Shown: positions 1 to 6,485 of the stretch, piece after piece
How the letters are laid out: every line of letters begins with the position of its first letter
Numbering within the stretch: the first letter of the stretch is position 1
Assembly: GCA_002451155.1 (NCBI GenBank)
Contig: DKBG01000104.1
Coordinates: 1 to 8,086, forward strand
Direction: 5' to 3'
DNA from: Ignavibacteria bacterium UBA6906
GTDB taxonomy: Bacteria; Bacteroidota; Ignavibacteria; UBA10030; UBA6906
DNA length: 8,086 nt
The notes under the pieces: model-generated
The model's input: the letters and a program-made list of their open reading frames with translations, nothing else
What the model was told of the DNA's origin: nothing
Databases searched by the model: none
Made by a program: the position numbers and the translations under genes

Positions 1-2009
1 TTTGGCGCGGGAAGACTATGCGCGAATTGATCTTCCGGGAAATGACCGATGAATGGAAGGCAGCCTATGAAGCTGGGGTCTTCACCGAATTCATGGAGCA
101 GCGCTCTCCAGGTCACACCGTCCTGGATGACAAAATCTATCACAAAGGCATGCTCGATTTTAAGGCCGACATCGAACGAAATCTGGCTGATCTGGATTAT
201 TTGCACGACCCCGACGCTTACGACAAACAGGGGCAACTTCAGGCAATGGCGATCACGGCTGATGCACTGATTCTGTTTGCCGAGCGTCACGCCGACAAAG
301 CCTGCGAGTTGGCGCAACAAGAAACTGATCCACAACGCAAGCAAGAGCTGGAACACATTGCCAAAGTTTGCTCACACGTTCCGGCGCACGCTCCGGAAAC
401 CTTCCGGGAGGCGTTGCAATATTACTGGTTCGTCCATCTTGGAGTTATCACTGAGCTCAATCCCTGGGACGCCTTCAACCCCGGACGCCTCGACCAGCAT
501 CTTGCCCCCCTGTACGCTCGGGAGATTGAAGCGGGATCGCTCACACGGGAGGAGGCGAAGGAGCTTCTGCAGTGCTTCTGGGTGAAGTTCAACAATCAGC
601 CCGCGCCGCCAAAGGTGGGTGTAACCGCCGCGGAATCGGCCACCTACACTGATTTTGCGAACATCAACAGTGGCGGGCTCAGACCGGACGGATCAGACGG
701 GGTCAACGAAGTGACCTCGCTGGTGCTCGAGGTCATCGACGAAATGCGGCTGGTGCAGCCCAGCTCGAATATTCAGTTGAGCGAGCGGAACCCGGATGCG
801 TTTGTCCGCCAGGCACTCACGATCATCAGAAAAGGATGGGGACAGCCATCAATTTTCAACGCCGACATGATCGTTGCGGAACTGGTGCGCCAGGGGAAAT
901 CTCTGGAGGATGCGAGGAACGGTGGCGCGAGCGGGTGCGTGGAAACTGGGGCGTTCGGCAAGGAGAGCTATATTCTCACTGGATACTTCAATTTGCCGAA
1001 GATCCTCGAACTGACGTTACACGACGGAGTCGACCCCCGGAGCGGAAAGCGCCTCGGGCCGATGACCGGGGAAGTCTCCTCTTTCGGCACGTTTGAGCAG
1101 TTTCTCGCAGCCTTCCAGACGCAGGTGCGGCATTTTATCAGTATCAAGGTACGGGGGAACAATGTGATCGAGCGACTCTACGCCGCGCATCTCCCCACAC
1201 CCTTCCTCTCTGTGCTCATCGACGATTGTATTGCGAAGGGGAAGGACTATTCTGACGGGGGAGCACGCTATAACACCAACTATATACAGGGCGTCGGGCT
1301 GGGAACAATGTCGGATTGCCTCTCCGCCATTCGCTTTCACGTCTACGACCAGCAGGCCCTCTCCTTTCAGGAACTGGTCAGGATGCTGGATGAGAACTTC
1401 AGGGAAGCGGAGGGGGTCCGCCATATGCTCCTGAACCGTACCCCGAGATACGGAAACGATGACGAGTACGCCGATACCCTCATGCGGACCGCTTTCGAAA
1501 TCTTCCACAATGCGGTGGATGGGCGGCCCAACACCAAGGGCGGGGTGTACCGGATTAACCTGCTCCCGACGACCTGCCACGTGTATTTCGGATCCGTCAC
1601 CGGTGCGACTCCGGATGGCCGCCTGTCGGGTCGTCCCCTGTCCGAGGGTATTTCGCCTGTGCAGGGATCTGACCGGAAGGGCCCGACCGCCGTCCTGAAA
1701 TCCGCCTCAAAAATGGACCATGTCCGGACCGGAGGCACCCTTCTCAATCAGAAGTTCTCGCCGGCGCTCCTCGCCGACGATGCGGGGATCGAGGGGGTGC
1801 TGAGGCTTGTTCGGACATACTTCCACCTGGGAGGGCATCATATCCAGTTCAACGTAGTCGATGCCGATACCCTTCGCCGGGCGCAGGCAGATCCGAACGA
1901 TCATCGGGATCTCATCGTTCGCGTCGCCGGCTACAGCGATTACTTCTGCGATCTCGGAAAAGACCTCCAGGACGAAATTATCTCCCGCACAGAGCATGAA
2001 GCGTTCTAG
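1..2009 (+). CDS. hypD: Glycyl-radical dehydratase, trans-4-hydroxy-L-proline dehydratase (HypD) type; 5'-truncated by the window edge
   Basis: Oxygen-sensitive cytosolic enzyme of the pyruvate formate-lyase superfamily. The HypD type dehydrates trans-4-hydroxy-L-proline to pyrroline-5-carboxylate. Numbering from the ATG at 18, the thiyl-radical Cys307 sits in SGCVETGAFGKESY, with general-base Glu309. The glycyl-radical Gly638 is in RVAGYSDYF, 25 residues from the C-terminus. There is one Cys rather than the CC pair of pyruvate formate-lyase. As I recall the C. difficile HypD pocket (H160, D278, S334, F340, C434, E436, Y450, G765), every residue has a counterpart here at a constant offset of 127: H33, D151, S207, F213, C307, E309, Y323, G638. 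The same offset shows that ~127 N-terminal residues are missing. The frame is open through bases 3-17 (WRGKT), so ATG 18 is internal. A radical-SAM activase is required and is not in the window. Alternative: a related GRE dehydratase acting on another proline derivative. Confidence 0.87.
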   Translation, partial: WRGKTMRELIFREMTDEWKAAYEAGVFTEFMEQRSPGHTVLDDKIYHKGMLDFKADIERNLADLDYLHDPDAYDKQGQLQAMAITADALILFAERHADKACELAQQETDPQRKQELEHIAKVCSHVPAHAPETFREALQYYWFVHLGVITELNPWDAFNPGRLDQHLAPLYAREIEAGSLTREEAKELLQCFWVKFNNQPAPPKVGVTAAESATYTDFANINSGGLRPDGSDGVNEVTSLVLEVIDEMRLVQPSSNIQLSERNPDAFVRQALTIIRKGWGQPSIFNADMIVAELVRQGKSLEDARNGGASGCVETGAFGKESYILTGYFNLPKILELTLHDGVDPRSGKRLGPMTGEVSSFGTFEQFLAAFQTQVRHFISIKVRGNNVIERLYAAHLPTPFLSVLIDDCIAKGKDYSDGGARYNTNYIQGVGLGTMSDCLSAIRFHVYDQQALSFQELVRMLDENFREAEGVRHMLLNRTPRYGNDDEYADTLMRTAFEIFHNAVDGRPNTKGGVYRINLLPTTCHVYFGSVTGATPDGRLSGRPLSEGISPVQGSDRKGPTAVLKSASKMDHVRTGGTLLNQKFSPALLADDAGIEGVLRLVRTYFHLGGHHIQFNVVDADTLRRAQADPNDHRDLIVRVAGYSDYFCDLGKDLQDEIISRTEHEAF

Positions 2010-2113
2010 TGCGGTTCCACCAGATTCCTTGAACGGCGCATCCATTCAGTGGAAGCCGGAACCGGCCCTGTGCCCCTCATTGTGAACACGCTGATATTTG
2101 GTGGTGCACTGAA

Positions 2114-2128
2114 GGCCCGCTGCGGGCC
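2114..2128 (+). other. GC-rich hairpin between hypD and the peptide transporter gene
   Basis: A perfect 6-bp inverted repeat (GGCCCG, 3-base loop CTG, CGGGCC) lies 105 bp after the hypD stop and 62 bp before the transporter start. No T-run follows, so it is not a canonical intrinsic terminator. It could be a weak or Rho-assisted terminator, or an mRNA-stability hairpin. The rest of the 181-bp gap (2010-2190) contains only weak inverted repeats, such as CGGTTCC at 2012-2018 with GGAACCG at 2058-2064, and no convincing promoter. Confidence 0.3.
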
Positions 2129-2190
2129 GCGCGTGGAGCGGACTTGCAGGGGCCATTCGAACGCTCTCGACCGTTGTATACTGGAGGCCT

Positions 2191-3465
2191 ATGTTTAAAA
2201 ATCACCCGGTGGGACTTCGCGTTCTTTTCTTTACGGAAATGTGGGAGCGGTTCGGCTTCTATATCCTCATGGCCATCTTCGTTCTGTACATGGATCACGA
2301 ATTTGGATGGCCGGACGAACGGAAAGCGGATCTGTACGGGTTCTTTCTCTTTGCAGTATATGCCTTCCCGATTCTCGGAGGATGGCTCGGTGACCGCGTC
2401 CTTGGACATCAGAACACCGTTCGGCTTGGCGCCTCTCTCATGGTCGCCGGCTACATCGCACTGGCGGCCTCCTCCGCAGACAGGGTATGGGCGTTCTACG
2501 CTGGACTGCTCCTGGTGTCCGTCGGGACCGGAATATTCAAATCAAATATGTCTGTGACCGTCGGTGGGCTCTACGACTCCAATCCGGCACTCAAGGATGC
2601 TGGCTTCAATATCTACTATATGGGAGTAAACCTCGGTGCCGCAATCGCCCCGATCGCGGCGACAATTCTCCATACCGTCTTTGACAGTTATCGCCTCTCC
2701 TTCGCGGCCGCAGCGGTCGGGATGGCGGTGGGAATGGTTACCCTGCAGATGGGCAGATCGCGGCTGCCCGACACCCGAATACGGCCCTCCCCGGATGGCC
2801 CAGCCGGACCGGTACAGACGCCGTCAGACCGTCGGGAGGACCGGCAACGCGTGGTGTCGCTGGCTTTACTCTTCGTAATCGTGATCTTCTTCTGGGTGGC
2901 GTTTTATCAGAACGGGTTCGCGCTGACCCTGTTTGCCCAGCGGGCAACCGTTCCCTCTTCAATCCTCAAGCCTGAAACCTACCAGTTCTTCAATCCGTTC
3001 TTCATCTTCACCCTCACACCGATAGCGGTTGCACTCTTCGGACGATGGCGGGCGAGGGGGAAAGAGCCCACGAGTGCAGTCAAGATCTTTTTCGGAATGA
3101 TGATTGCAGGGTTCTATCCCCTGGTGATGGTTTTTGCGTCTCTCGCGGGGGGAGACGCCGATCGGAACACCATGTCGCCGCTCTGGCTTGTGGGTGCCTA
3201 CTTCGCCGTGACACTGGCTGAAATTCTTGTCTCCCCGATGGGGCAATCCTATGTCACCAAAGTTGCGCCTGCCCGGATCAAAGGGCTGATGATCGGCTTC
3301 TGGTTCGGCGCCACCGCGCTCGGCGGATGGGGAGCGGGTCTGCTCGGACGGTTCTATGACGACGTTCCGCATCATCTCTATTATCTCATTGTCACCGCCC
3401 TGCTCTTTGTCTCGGGACTGCTGATTCTGCTCGCCTTGAGAAGGCTCAACAGGTTTGCACCATAA
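2191..3465 (+). CDS. POT/PTR2-family proton-coupled di/tripeptide transporter
   Basis: Inner-membrane MFS symporter that imports di- and tripeptides with protons. The 424-aa protein has about 12 hydrophobic segments, near residues 4-34, 47-68, 77-94, 98-116, 138-160, 166-187, 221-246, 268-285, 297-318, 328-350, 366-384 and 394-417. POT hallmarks are the TM1 motif E16-x-x-E19-R20-F, K117 in TM4 (GTGIFKSN), a PTR2-like signature FNIYYMGVNLGA (139-150), and E344 in TM10 within EILVSPMGQSYVTK. Two features are odd. The TM7 motif usually written FWxxFEQ reads FWVAFYQNG, so Tyr239 replaces the proton-coupling Glu. The link between the two six-helix bundles (~188-220) is a short Arg/Pro-rich loop without the two extra helices of many bacterial POTs, which fits the short length. 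GGAGG at 2183-2187 is only 3 bases from ATG. The peptidase gene follows after 15 bp, suggesting co-transcription. Confidence 0.92.
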   Translation: MFKNHPVGLRVLFFTEMWERFGFYILMAIFVLYMDHEFGWPDERKADLYGFFLFAVYAFPILGGWLGDRVLGHQNTVRLGASLMVAGYIALAASSADRVWAFYAGLLLVSVGTGIFKSNMSVTVGGLYDSNPALKDAGFNIYYMGVNLGAAIAPIAATILHTVFDSYRLSFAAAAVGMAVGMVTLQMGRSRLPDTRIRPSPDGPAGPVQTPSDRREDRQRVVSLALLFVIVIFFWVAFYQNGFALTLFAQRATVPSSILKPETYQFFNPFFIFTLTPIAVALFGRWRARGKEPTSAVKIFFGMMIAGFYPLVMVFASLAGGDADRNTMSPLWLVGAYFAVTLAEILVSPMGQSYVTKVAPARIKGLMIGFWFGATALGGWGAGLLGRFYDDVPHHLYYLIVTALLFVSGLLILLALRRLNRFAP

Positions 3466-3471
3466 CCAAGT

Positions 3472-3476
3472 GGAGG
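3472..3476 (+). promoter_or_regulatory. Ribosome binding site of the M24 peptidase gene
   Basis: GGAGG lies 4 bases before ATG 3481, within the 15-bp gap after the transporter stop (TAA 3463-3465). It fixes the peptidase start and supports a two-gene transcription unit. Confidence 0.7.
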
Positions 3477-3480
3477 ATCC

Positions 3481-4665
3481 ATGCTCGTTCAGGAAAAAGT
3501 CAGACAGGCGGTTTCCCTGTTGAAGGAGTTTGACGTCGATTGCTGGATCACGTTCACCCGGGAAAGTGCCATGAACGGGGATCCCACACTGCCGTTCCTG
3601 TGCGAATCCGATATGACCTGGCACACCGCCCTCATCATTTCGAAATCGGGGAGGACGTGCGCGATCGTGGGCGAGTACGACCGCCGGTCCATCGAAGACC
3701 TGCACGCCTATGACAGGGTGATCGGGTTCGTACGGGGCATCAAAGAGCCGCTCCAGGAAGTACTGAAGGAGCTCGACCCGGCCACCATCGCCCTGAATTA
3801 CTCGGTTGAAAGCGAGGTCTGCGACGGGATTACACACGGCATGTACCTGACTCTGTTCAACATGCTTTCAGACCTGGGGATGGAGAAGCGGATCATTCAG
3901 GCCGACCGCATCGTTTCTGCGTTGCGGCAGCGCAAGACCGGTGCGGAGCTGACCTCTATCCGGAAGGCCGTTCGGGAGGCGGAAGCAATATTTGAGCAGG
4001 TGAGAGGATTCATTCGGCCCGGTCGATCGGAGAGGGAGATCGCGGCCTTTGTGAAGGGCGAGGTCGAACGCAAGAAGCTGGACTTCGCCTGGGACCCGAA
4101 GGTCTGCCCGGCTGTCTTTACGGGCCCGGATACAGCAGCGGCCCACTATGCTCCCACAGACCGCAGGGTGGAAGCCGGTCATGTCCTGAATATGGATTTC
4201 GGAGTCAGAGTCGAAGGATACTGTTCGGACCTCCAGCGCACATTCTATCTTCTCATGCCCGGAGAGTCATCCGCTCCCGCGGAGGTCCAACGGGGGTTCG
4301 ACACTATCGTACGGTCCGTTGCGCGCGCGAAGGAGGGAATGCGTCCCGGGGTACAGGGAATCGAGATAGACAGGATCGCCCGGACAATCGTGACAGAGGC
4401 GGGATATCAGGAGTTTCCCCATGCCCTCGGGCATCAGGTCGGGCGCTTCGCTCACGACGGAACCGCTCTCCTCGGTCCGGCATGGGAGAAATACGCAGGC
4501 AAACCTTTCCATCTGCTTGAACCGGGGATGGTCTTCACCATTGAACCGCGGCTCACCATCGAAGGGCGAGGCATCGCCACGATAGAAGAGATGGTGGTGG
4601 TGACGGATGGTGGAGCGGAGTGGTTGTCAAATCCCCAGACGGAGATTAACCTCCTGCGATCGTAG
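3481..4665 (+). CDS. M24B (Xaa-Pro peptidase / prolidase-like) metallopeptidase
   Basis: Cytosolic 394-aa pita-bread metallopeptidase. Prolidases and aminopeptidase P of this family cleave Xaa-Pro (and Xaa-Hyp) bonds with two divalent metals. A creatinase-like N-terminal domain covers roughly residues 1-150 and the catalytic domain ~157-390. All five expected metal ligands are present: Asp239 (NMDFGV), Asp250 (YCSDLQRTFY), His318 (ALGHQVG), Glu355 (FTIEPRL) and Glu369 (ATIEEMVVV). His222 (AAHYAP) and His325 (FAHDG) match the conserved substrate-binding histidines. There is no signal peptide, so it should act on peptides already imported, which suits the transporter 15 bp upstream. It can cleave dipeptides or trim N-terminal Xaa-Pro, and sequence alone does not say which. 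Non-peptidase relatives such as creatinase share the fold, but the full DDHEE set and the neighbours favour a proline-peptide hydrolase. Confidence 0.88.
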   Translation: MLVQEKVRQAVSLLKEFDVDCWITFTRESAMNGDPTLPFLCESDMTWHTALIISKSGRTCAIVGEYDRRSIEDLHAYDRVIGFVRGIKEPLQEVLKELDPATIALNYSVESEVCDGITHGMYLTLFNMLSDLGMEKRIIQADRIVSALRQRKTGAELTSIRKAVREAEAIFEQVRGFIRPGRSEREIAAFVKGEVERKKLDFAWDPKVCPAVFTGPDTAAAHYAPTDRRVEAGHVLNMDFGVRVEGYCSDLQRTFYLLMPGESSAPAEVQRGFDTIVRSVARAKEGMRPGVQGIEIDRIARTIVTEAGYQEFPHALGHQVGRFAHDGTALLGPAWEKYAGKPFHLLEPGMVFTIEPRLTIEGRGIATIEEMVVVTDGGAEWLSNPQTEINLLRS

Positions 4666-4675
4666 CGCCGGGAAA

Positions 4676-4711
4676 CGATTGACCACAGCCGAAGGACAAT
4701 CGACGATTGAC
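4676..4711. repeat. Short direct/inverted repeat in the convergent gene spacer
   Basis: The 62-bp spacer between the converging peptidase and universal stress genes contains CGATTGAC twice (4676-4683 and 4704-4711). Between them is CAATCG (4697-4702), the inverse of CGATTG, so either copy can pair with it: 4676-4681 with 4697-4702, or the near-contiguous palindrome 4697-4709. It may act as a modest bidirectional transcription end signal. No T-tract is present and the stem is only 6 bp, so the role is uncertain. Confidence 0.3.
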
Positions 4712-4727
4712 GACCGGGAGAGAGAAA

Positions 4728-5207
4728 TCAGGAAAGGCGGATAACTCTGTTGATGCCGATGCCCTCGTCGCCGCCGGCGATCTTGAGGACGTAGACCGGG
4801 CAGCGCGACTGGGTTGTCACCTCCTCGAGCGTCGAGCCGTCTCGCACCCGTTCCCAGGAGTCCTTCGGGTCGTCCGCCATGACGATCGCATCCACATCCA
4901 GACTCTCGGCTGCCCGAACGATCTCGTCCGCCGCTTCCCCTCTCAGGACCATGGATTTCACTTCTACGTTGCCGGAGGTCCACTGCTGGACAGCCAGTGC
5001 GAGCTGCTCTGAGTAGTAGGCGTCGAGAATTTCGTGGGTTGCCTCCCGGCTGGCAGGCAGGCGGAGTGCCTGGGGTCCTGGCGTAACACAGACGGTTACA
5101 AGATGCGCGGAGAAGCAGAGAGCGAGAGCGTACGCGGCCCTGAGGGCGTGCAATGAACGTTCTGTGAAGTCAATTGGGCAGAGTATTTTTTTCAGCGAGT
5201 GTGACAT
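4728..5207 (-). CDS. Universal stress protein (UspA family), single domain
   Basis: Cytosolic alpha/beta protein of 159 aa; members help cells survive starvation, oxidative or redox stress. The N-terminus KKILCPIDFTERSLHALRAAYALA (residues 6-29) has the first beta-strand, the DFTExS motif and helix 1. The C-terminal SRCPVYVLK (134-142) matches the family's 'CPVLVV' strand. ATP-binding members carry G-2x-G-9x-G-S/T; here that stretch reads ADDPKDSWERVRDGSTLEEV, keeping only the final GS (124-125). Nucleotide binding is therefore doubtful. A longer reading frame starts at 5264, but ATG 5207 is preferred: it is preceded by a G-rich ribosome binding site (six G on the minus strand, 5213-5218, 5-base spacer) and matches the usual family start. 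The gene is monocistronic, convergent with the peptidase and divergent from the RRM gene. Confidence 0.85.
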   Translation of the reverse strand: MSHSLKKILCPIDFTERSLHALRAAYALALCFSAHLVTVCVTPGPQALRLPASREATHEILDAYYSEQLALAVQQWTSGNVEVKSMVLRGEAADEIVRAAESLDVDAIVMADDPKDSWERVRDGSTLEEVTTQSRCPVYVLKIAGGDEGIGINRVIRLS

Positions 5208-5227
5208 TCGTTCCCCCCTACTATAAT
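5201..5227 (+). promoter_or_regulatory. Possible sigma-70-type promoter for the RRM-exonuclease operon
   Basis: GTGACA (5201-5206, one mismatch from TTGACA) is followed after 15 bp by a perfect TATAAT (5222-5227). The spacer is 2 bp short of optimal. Initiation near 5234 would give a leader of about 258 nt before the RRM start at 5492. The -35 box overlaps the start codon of the divergent universal stress gene. The rest of the 284-bp spacer (5208-5491) is AT-rich up to ~5290, then GC-rich, and I see no small gene in it. If the organism uses Bacteroidota-type promoters, this match may be fortuitous. Confidence 0.3.
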
Positions 5228-5491
5228 AAGATACAACTGAATTCACCCAAAAGTTTCGCTTCACCGGATTAAATTATGTTCATGTTAGATGAGAAATCGA
5301 CGGCCGTACTCGCGTCCGAACACTGTCCCCGTCCGACCGCGCGCGTATCGGGAAGTCTCGGGCGCGAGGGGGCGAAGCAGGTTTCGATTTGCAACTGAGC
5401 AGGTCAATGTGTACTCTGTATTCCATCGGTCGTGCCCCGGCTTCAGTGGCCTGACCGGCCGAATATTTTGGCACATAGCGGGATATCTTCC

Positions 5492-5887
5492 ATGACAATC
5501 TACATCCAAAACCTGTCGCGTGAACTGGACGAAGAGAGACTGCGGAAACTCTTCAGCAAACACGGCACTGTGGAAAAAGTAAACATCCTCAAAGACAAGA
5601 CGACCGGCCTGCCCGTCGGGATCGCCTTTGTCGAAATGCCCGACAAAGATGAAGCCGCCAAGGCGATCAAGGATCTCAACGGAAAAGAATTCGGGGGCAT
5701 GGCGCTCAACCTCAAGGAGGGCATTGCGCCGGAAGAGGGCATCGGAGGGCAAGGGCAGGGAGGGAAATGGAATCCCCGGGCAGCCGGCGGCGACAAAAAG
5801 GTCCCGGGACAGAAGGGAGGAGGCCACAGAGGTGAAGGTGGAGCGCATGGAGGAGCCGTCCGCCGGGGAGGGCAACGAGGAGTCTGA
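5492..5887 (+). CDS. Small RRM-domain RNA-binding protein with Gly/Arg-rich tail
   Basis: 131-aa protein with one RNA recognition motif (residues 1-~80) followed by a flexible Gly/Arg/Lys-rich tail (~81-131). This is the layout of bacterial and cyanobacterial Rbp proteins, which bind single-stranded RNA. RNP2 is IYIQNL (3-8), keeping the stacking Tyr4. RNP1 is VGIAFVEM (42-49), keeping Phe46, but the usual first Arg/Lys is Val42 and the usual aromatic third residue is Ile44, so one RNA-stacking side chain is lost. The intervening text (EERLRKLFSKHGTVEKVNIL, 15-34; MPDKDEAAKAIKDLNGKEFG, 49-68) is typical of the fold. ATG 5492 is chosen because RNP2 must lie at the N-terminus; an in-frame ATG at 5432 would add 20 unrelated residues. 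The ribosome site is weak (GGGA at 5480-5483). The tail overlaps the next gene's likely start, implying coupling. Confidence 0.85.
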   Translation: MTIYIQNLSRELDEERLRKLFSKHGTVEKVNILKDKTTGLPVGIAFVEMPDKDEAAKAIKDLNGKEFGGMALNLKEGIAPEEGIGGQGQGGKWNPRAAGGDKKVPGQKGGGHRGEGGAHGGAVRRGGQRGV

Positions 5888-6485
5888 TCTGCTCTACACT
5901 CCACAGCCGATTCTGATGAAACCAAAAATCTGCTTCCTGGACGTTGAGACGACTGGCACAAGCCATGTGAAACATGGCGTAATCCAGATCGGAGGGATGA
6001 TCTGCAGTGATGAGGAGCAGGGGTGCGTGACCCTGGAAGAGTTTTGTTTTCCCTGCGCACCATTTCCGACCGATCTCATCGAGGATGAGGCACTGGCCGT
6101 GTCGGGATTCTCACGAGAGCAGATCAACGGTTTCCCTCCCCCTGCCGCAGTCCATGCTTCCTTGACTTCACTCTTCGAGAAACACTGCAACAAATTTGAC
6201 CGAAAAGACAAGATGATCTTTGCCGGCTACAATGCCCCATTTGATTACGGGTTCCTGAGAAAATGGTTTGAAAAGGCTGGAGATCGGTACTTCGGCTCCT
6301 GGTTCTGGCACCCCGCGGTCGACGTCATGTCGCTGGCGATGCTGCGGCTAGCGGAGTTCCGCCACGAAATGCCCGACTTCAAACTGGTGACGGTTGCAGC
6401 GAAACTTGACATCCCCATCGAGAGGGCTCACAACGCCCTGGAAGATGTCAGGGCAACAAAGAGTATTTTCGAAAAGGTGCGATGA
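5847..6485 (+). CDS. DEDDh (DnaQ-like) 3'-5' exonuclease
   Basis: 212-aa stand-alone exonuclease of the DNA polymerase III epsilon / RNase T superfamily; such enzymes remove nucleotides from 3' ends of DNA or RNA with two metal ions. From ATG 5847, the catalytic residues are Asp32 and Glu34 (FLDVETTG, Exo I), Asp133 (YNAPFDYGFL, Exo II), and His195 with Asp200 (AHNALEDVRAT, Exo III), a complete DEDDh set. The start is uncertain. ATG 5847 has GGAG 3 bases upstream and overlaps the RRM gene by 41 bp. ATG 5916 (MKPKICFLDVETTG) begins just before the domain but has no visible ribosome site. The frame stays open back to 5628, where the predicted residues are a basic out-of-frame reading of the RRM gene and should not be included. 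The stop overlaps the next gene (ATGA). Substrate cannot be deduced. Confidence 0.85.
   Translation: MEEPSAGEGNEESDLLYTPQPILMKPKICFLDVETTGTSHVKHGVIQIGGMICSDEEQGCVTLEEFCFPCAPFPTDLIEDEALAVSGFSREQINGFPPPAAVHASLTSLFEKHCNKFDRKDKMIFAGYNAPFDYGFLRKWFEKAGDRYFGSWFWHPAVDVMSLAMLRLAEFRHEMPDFKLVTVAAKLDIPIERAHNALEDVRATKSIFEKVR

Noticed and set aside
1017..1580. 187-codon open frame on the minus strand
   Set aside because: It is antisense to the GRE core, which carries the full set of active-site residues in the + frame.
1..2009. Pyruvate formate-lyase or glycerol/choline dehydratase-lyase identity for the GRE
   Set aside because: There is no CC pair at the active site, and the motif is GCVET followed by a HypD-like Tyr at +16 rather than the GCVEP expected for glycerol or choline enzymes.
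2177..2182. TATACT as a -10 box for the transporter gene
   Set aside because: It overlaps the ribosome binding site, so a transcript would begin at or after it. The nearest -35-like TTGCAG (2144-2149) is 27 bp away.
2959..3837. 292-codon open frame on the minus strand
   Set aside because: It is antisense to the transporter and peptidase genes, crosses their junction, and its predicted product is compositionally odd (rich in R/G/P/E) with no domain. It is a shadow of GC-rich coding on the other strand.
5223..5250. Minus-strand promoter (TTGGGT-16 bp-TATTAT) for the universal stress gene
   Set aside because: Only three of six -35 bases match, and the start point near 5216 would fall inside the G-run that serves as ribosome binding site.
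5628..5846. N-terminal extension of the exonuclease frame back to base 5628
   Set aside because: The extension is a basic, low-complexity reading of the RRM gene in another frame. The RRM frame has domain and tail signatures, and the exonuclease domain begins only after 5916.
5760..5930. Frameshift splitting a single RRM-exonuclease fusion protein
   Set aside because: The Gly/Arg-rich tail and stop of the RRM protein look natural for the family, and the exonuclease has its own plausible start with GGAG. Overlapping genes explain the layout without invoking an error.
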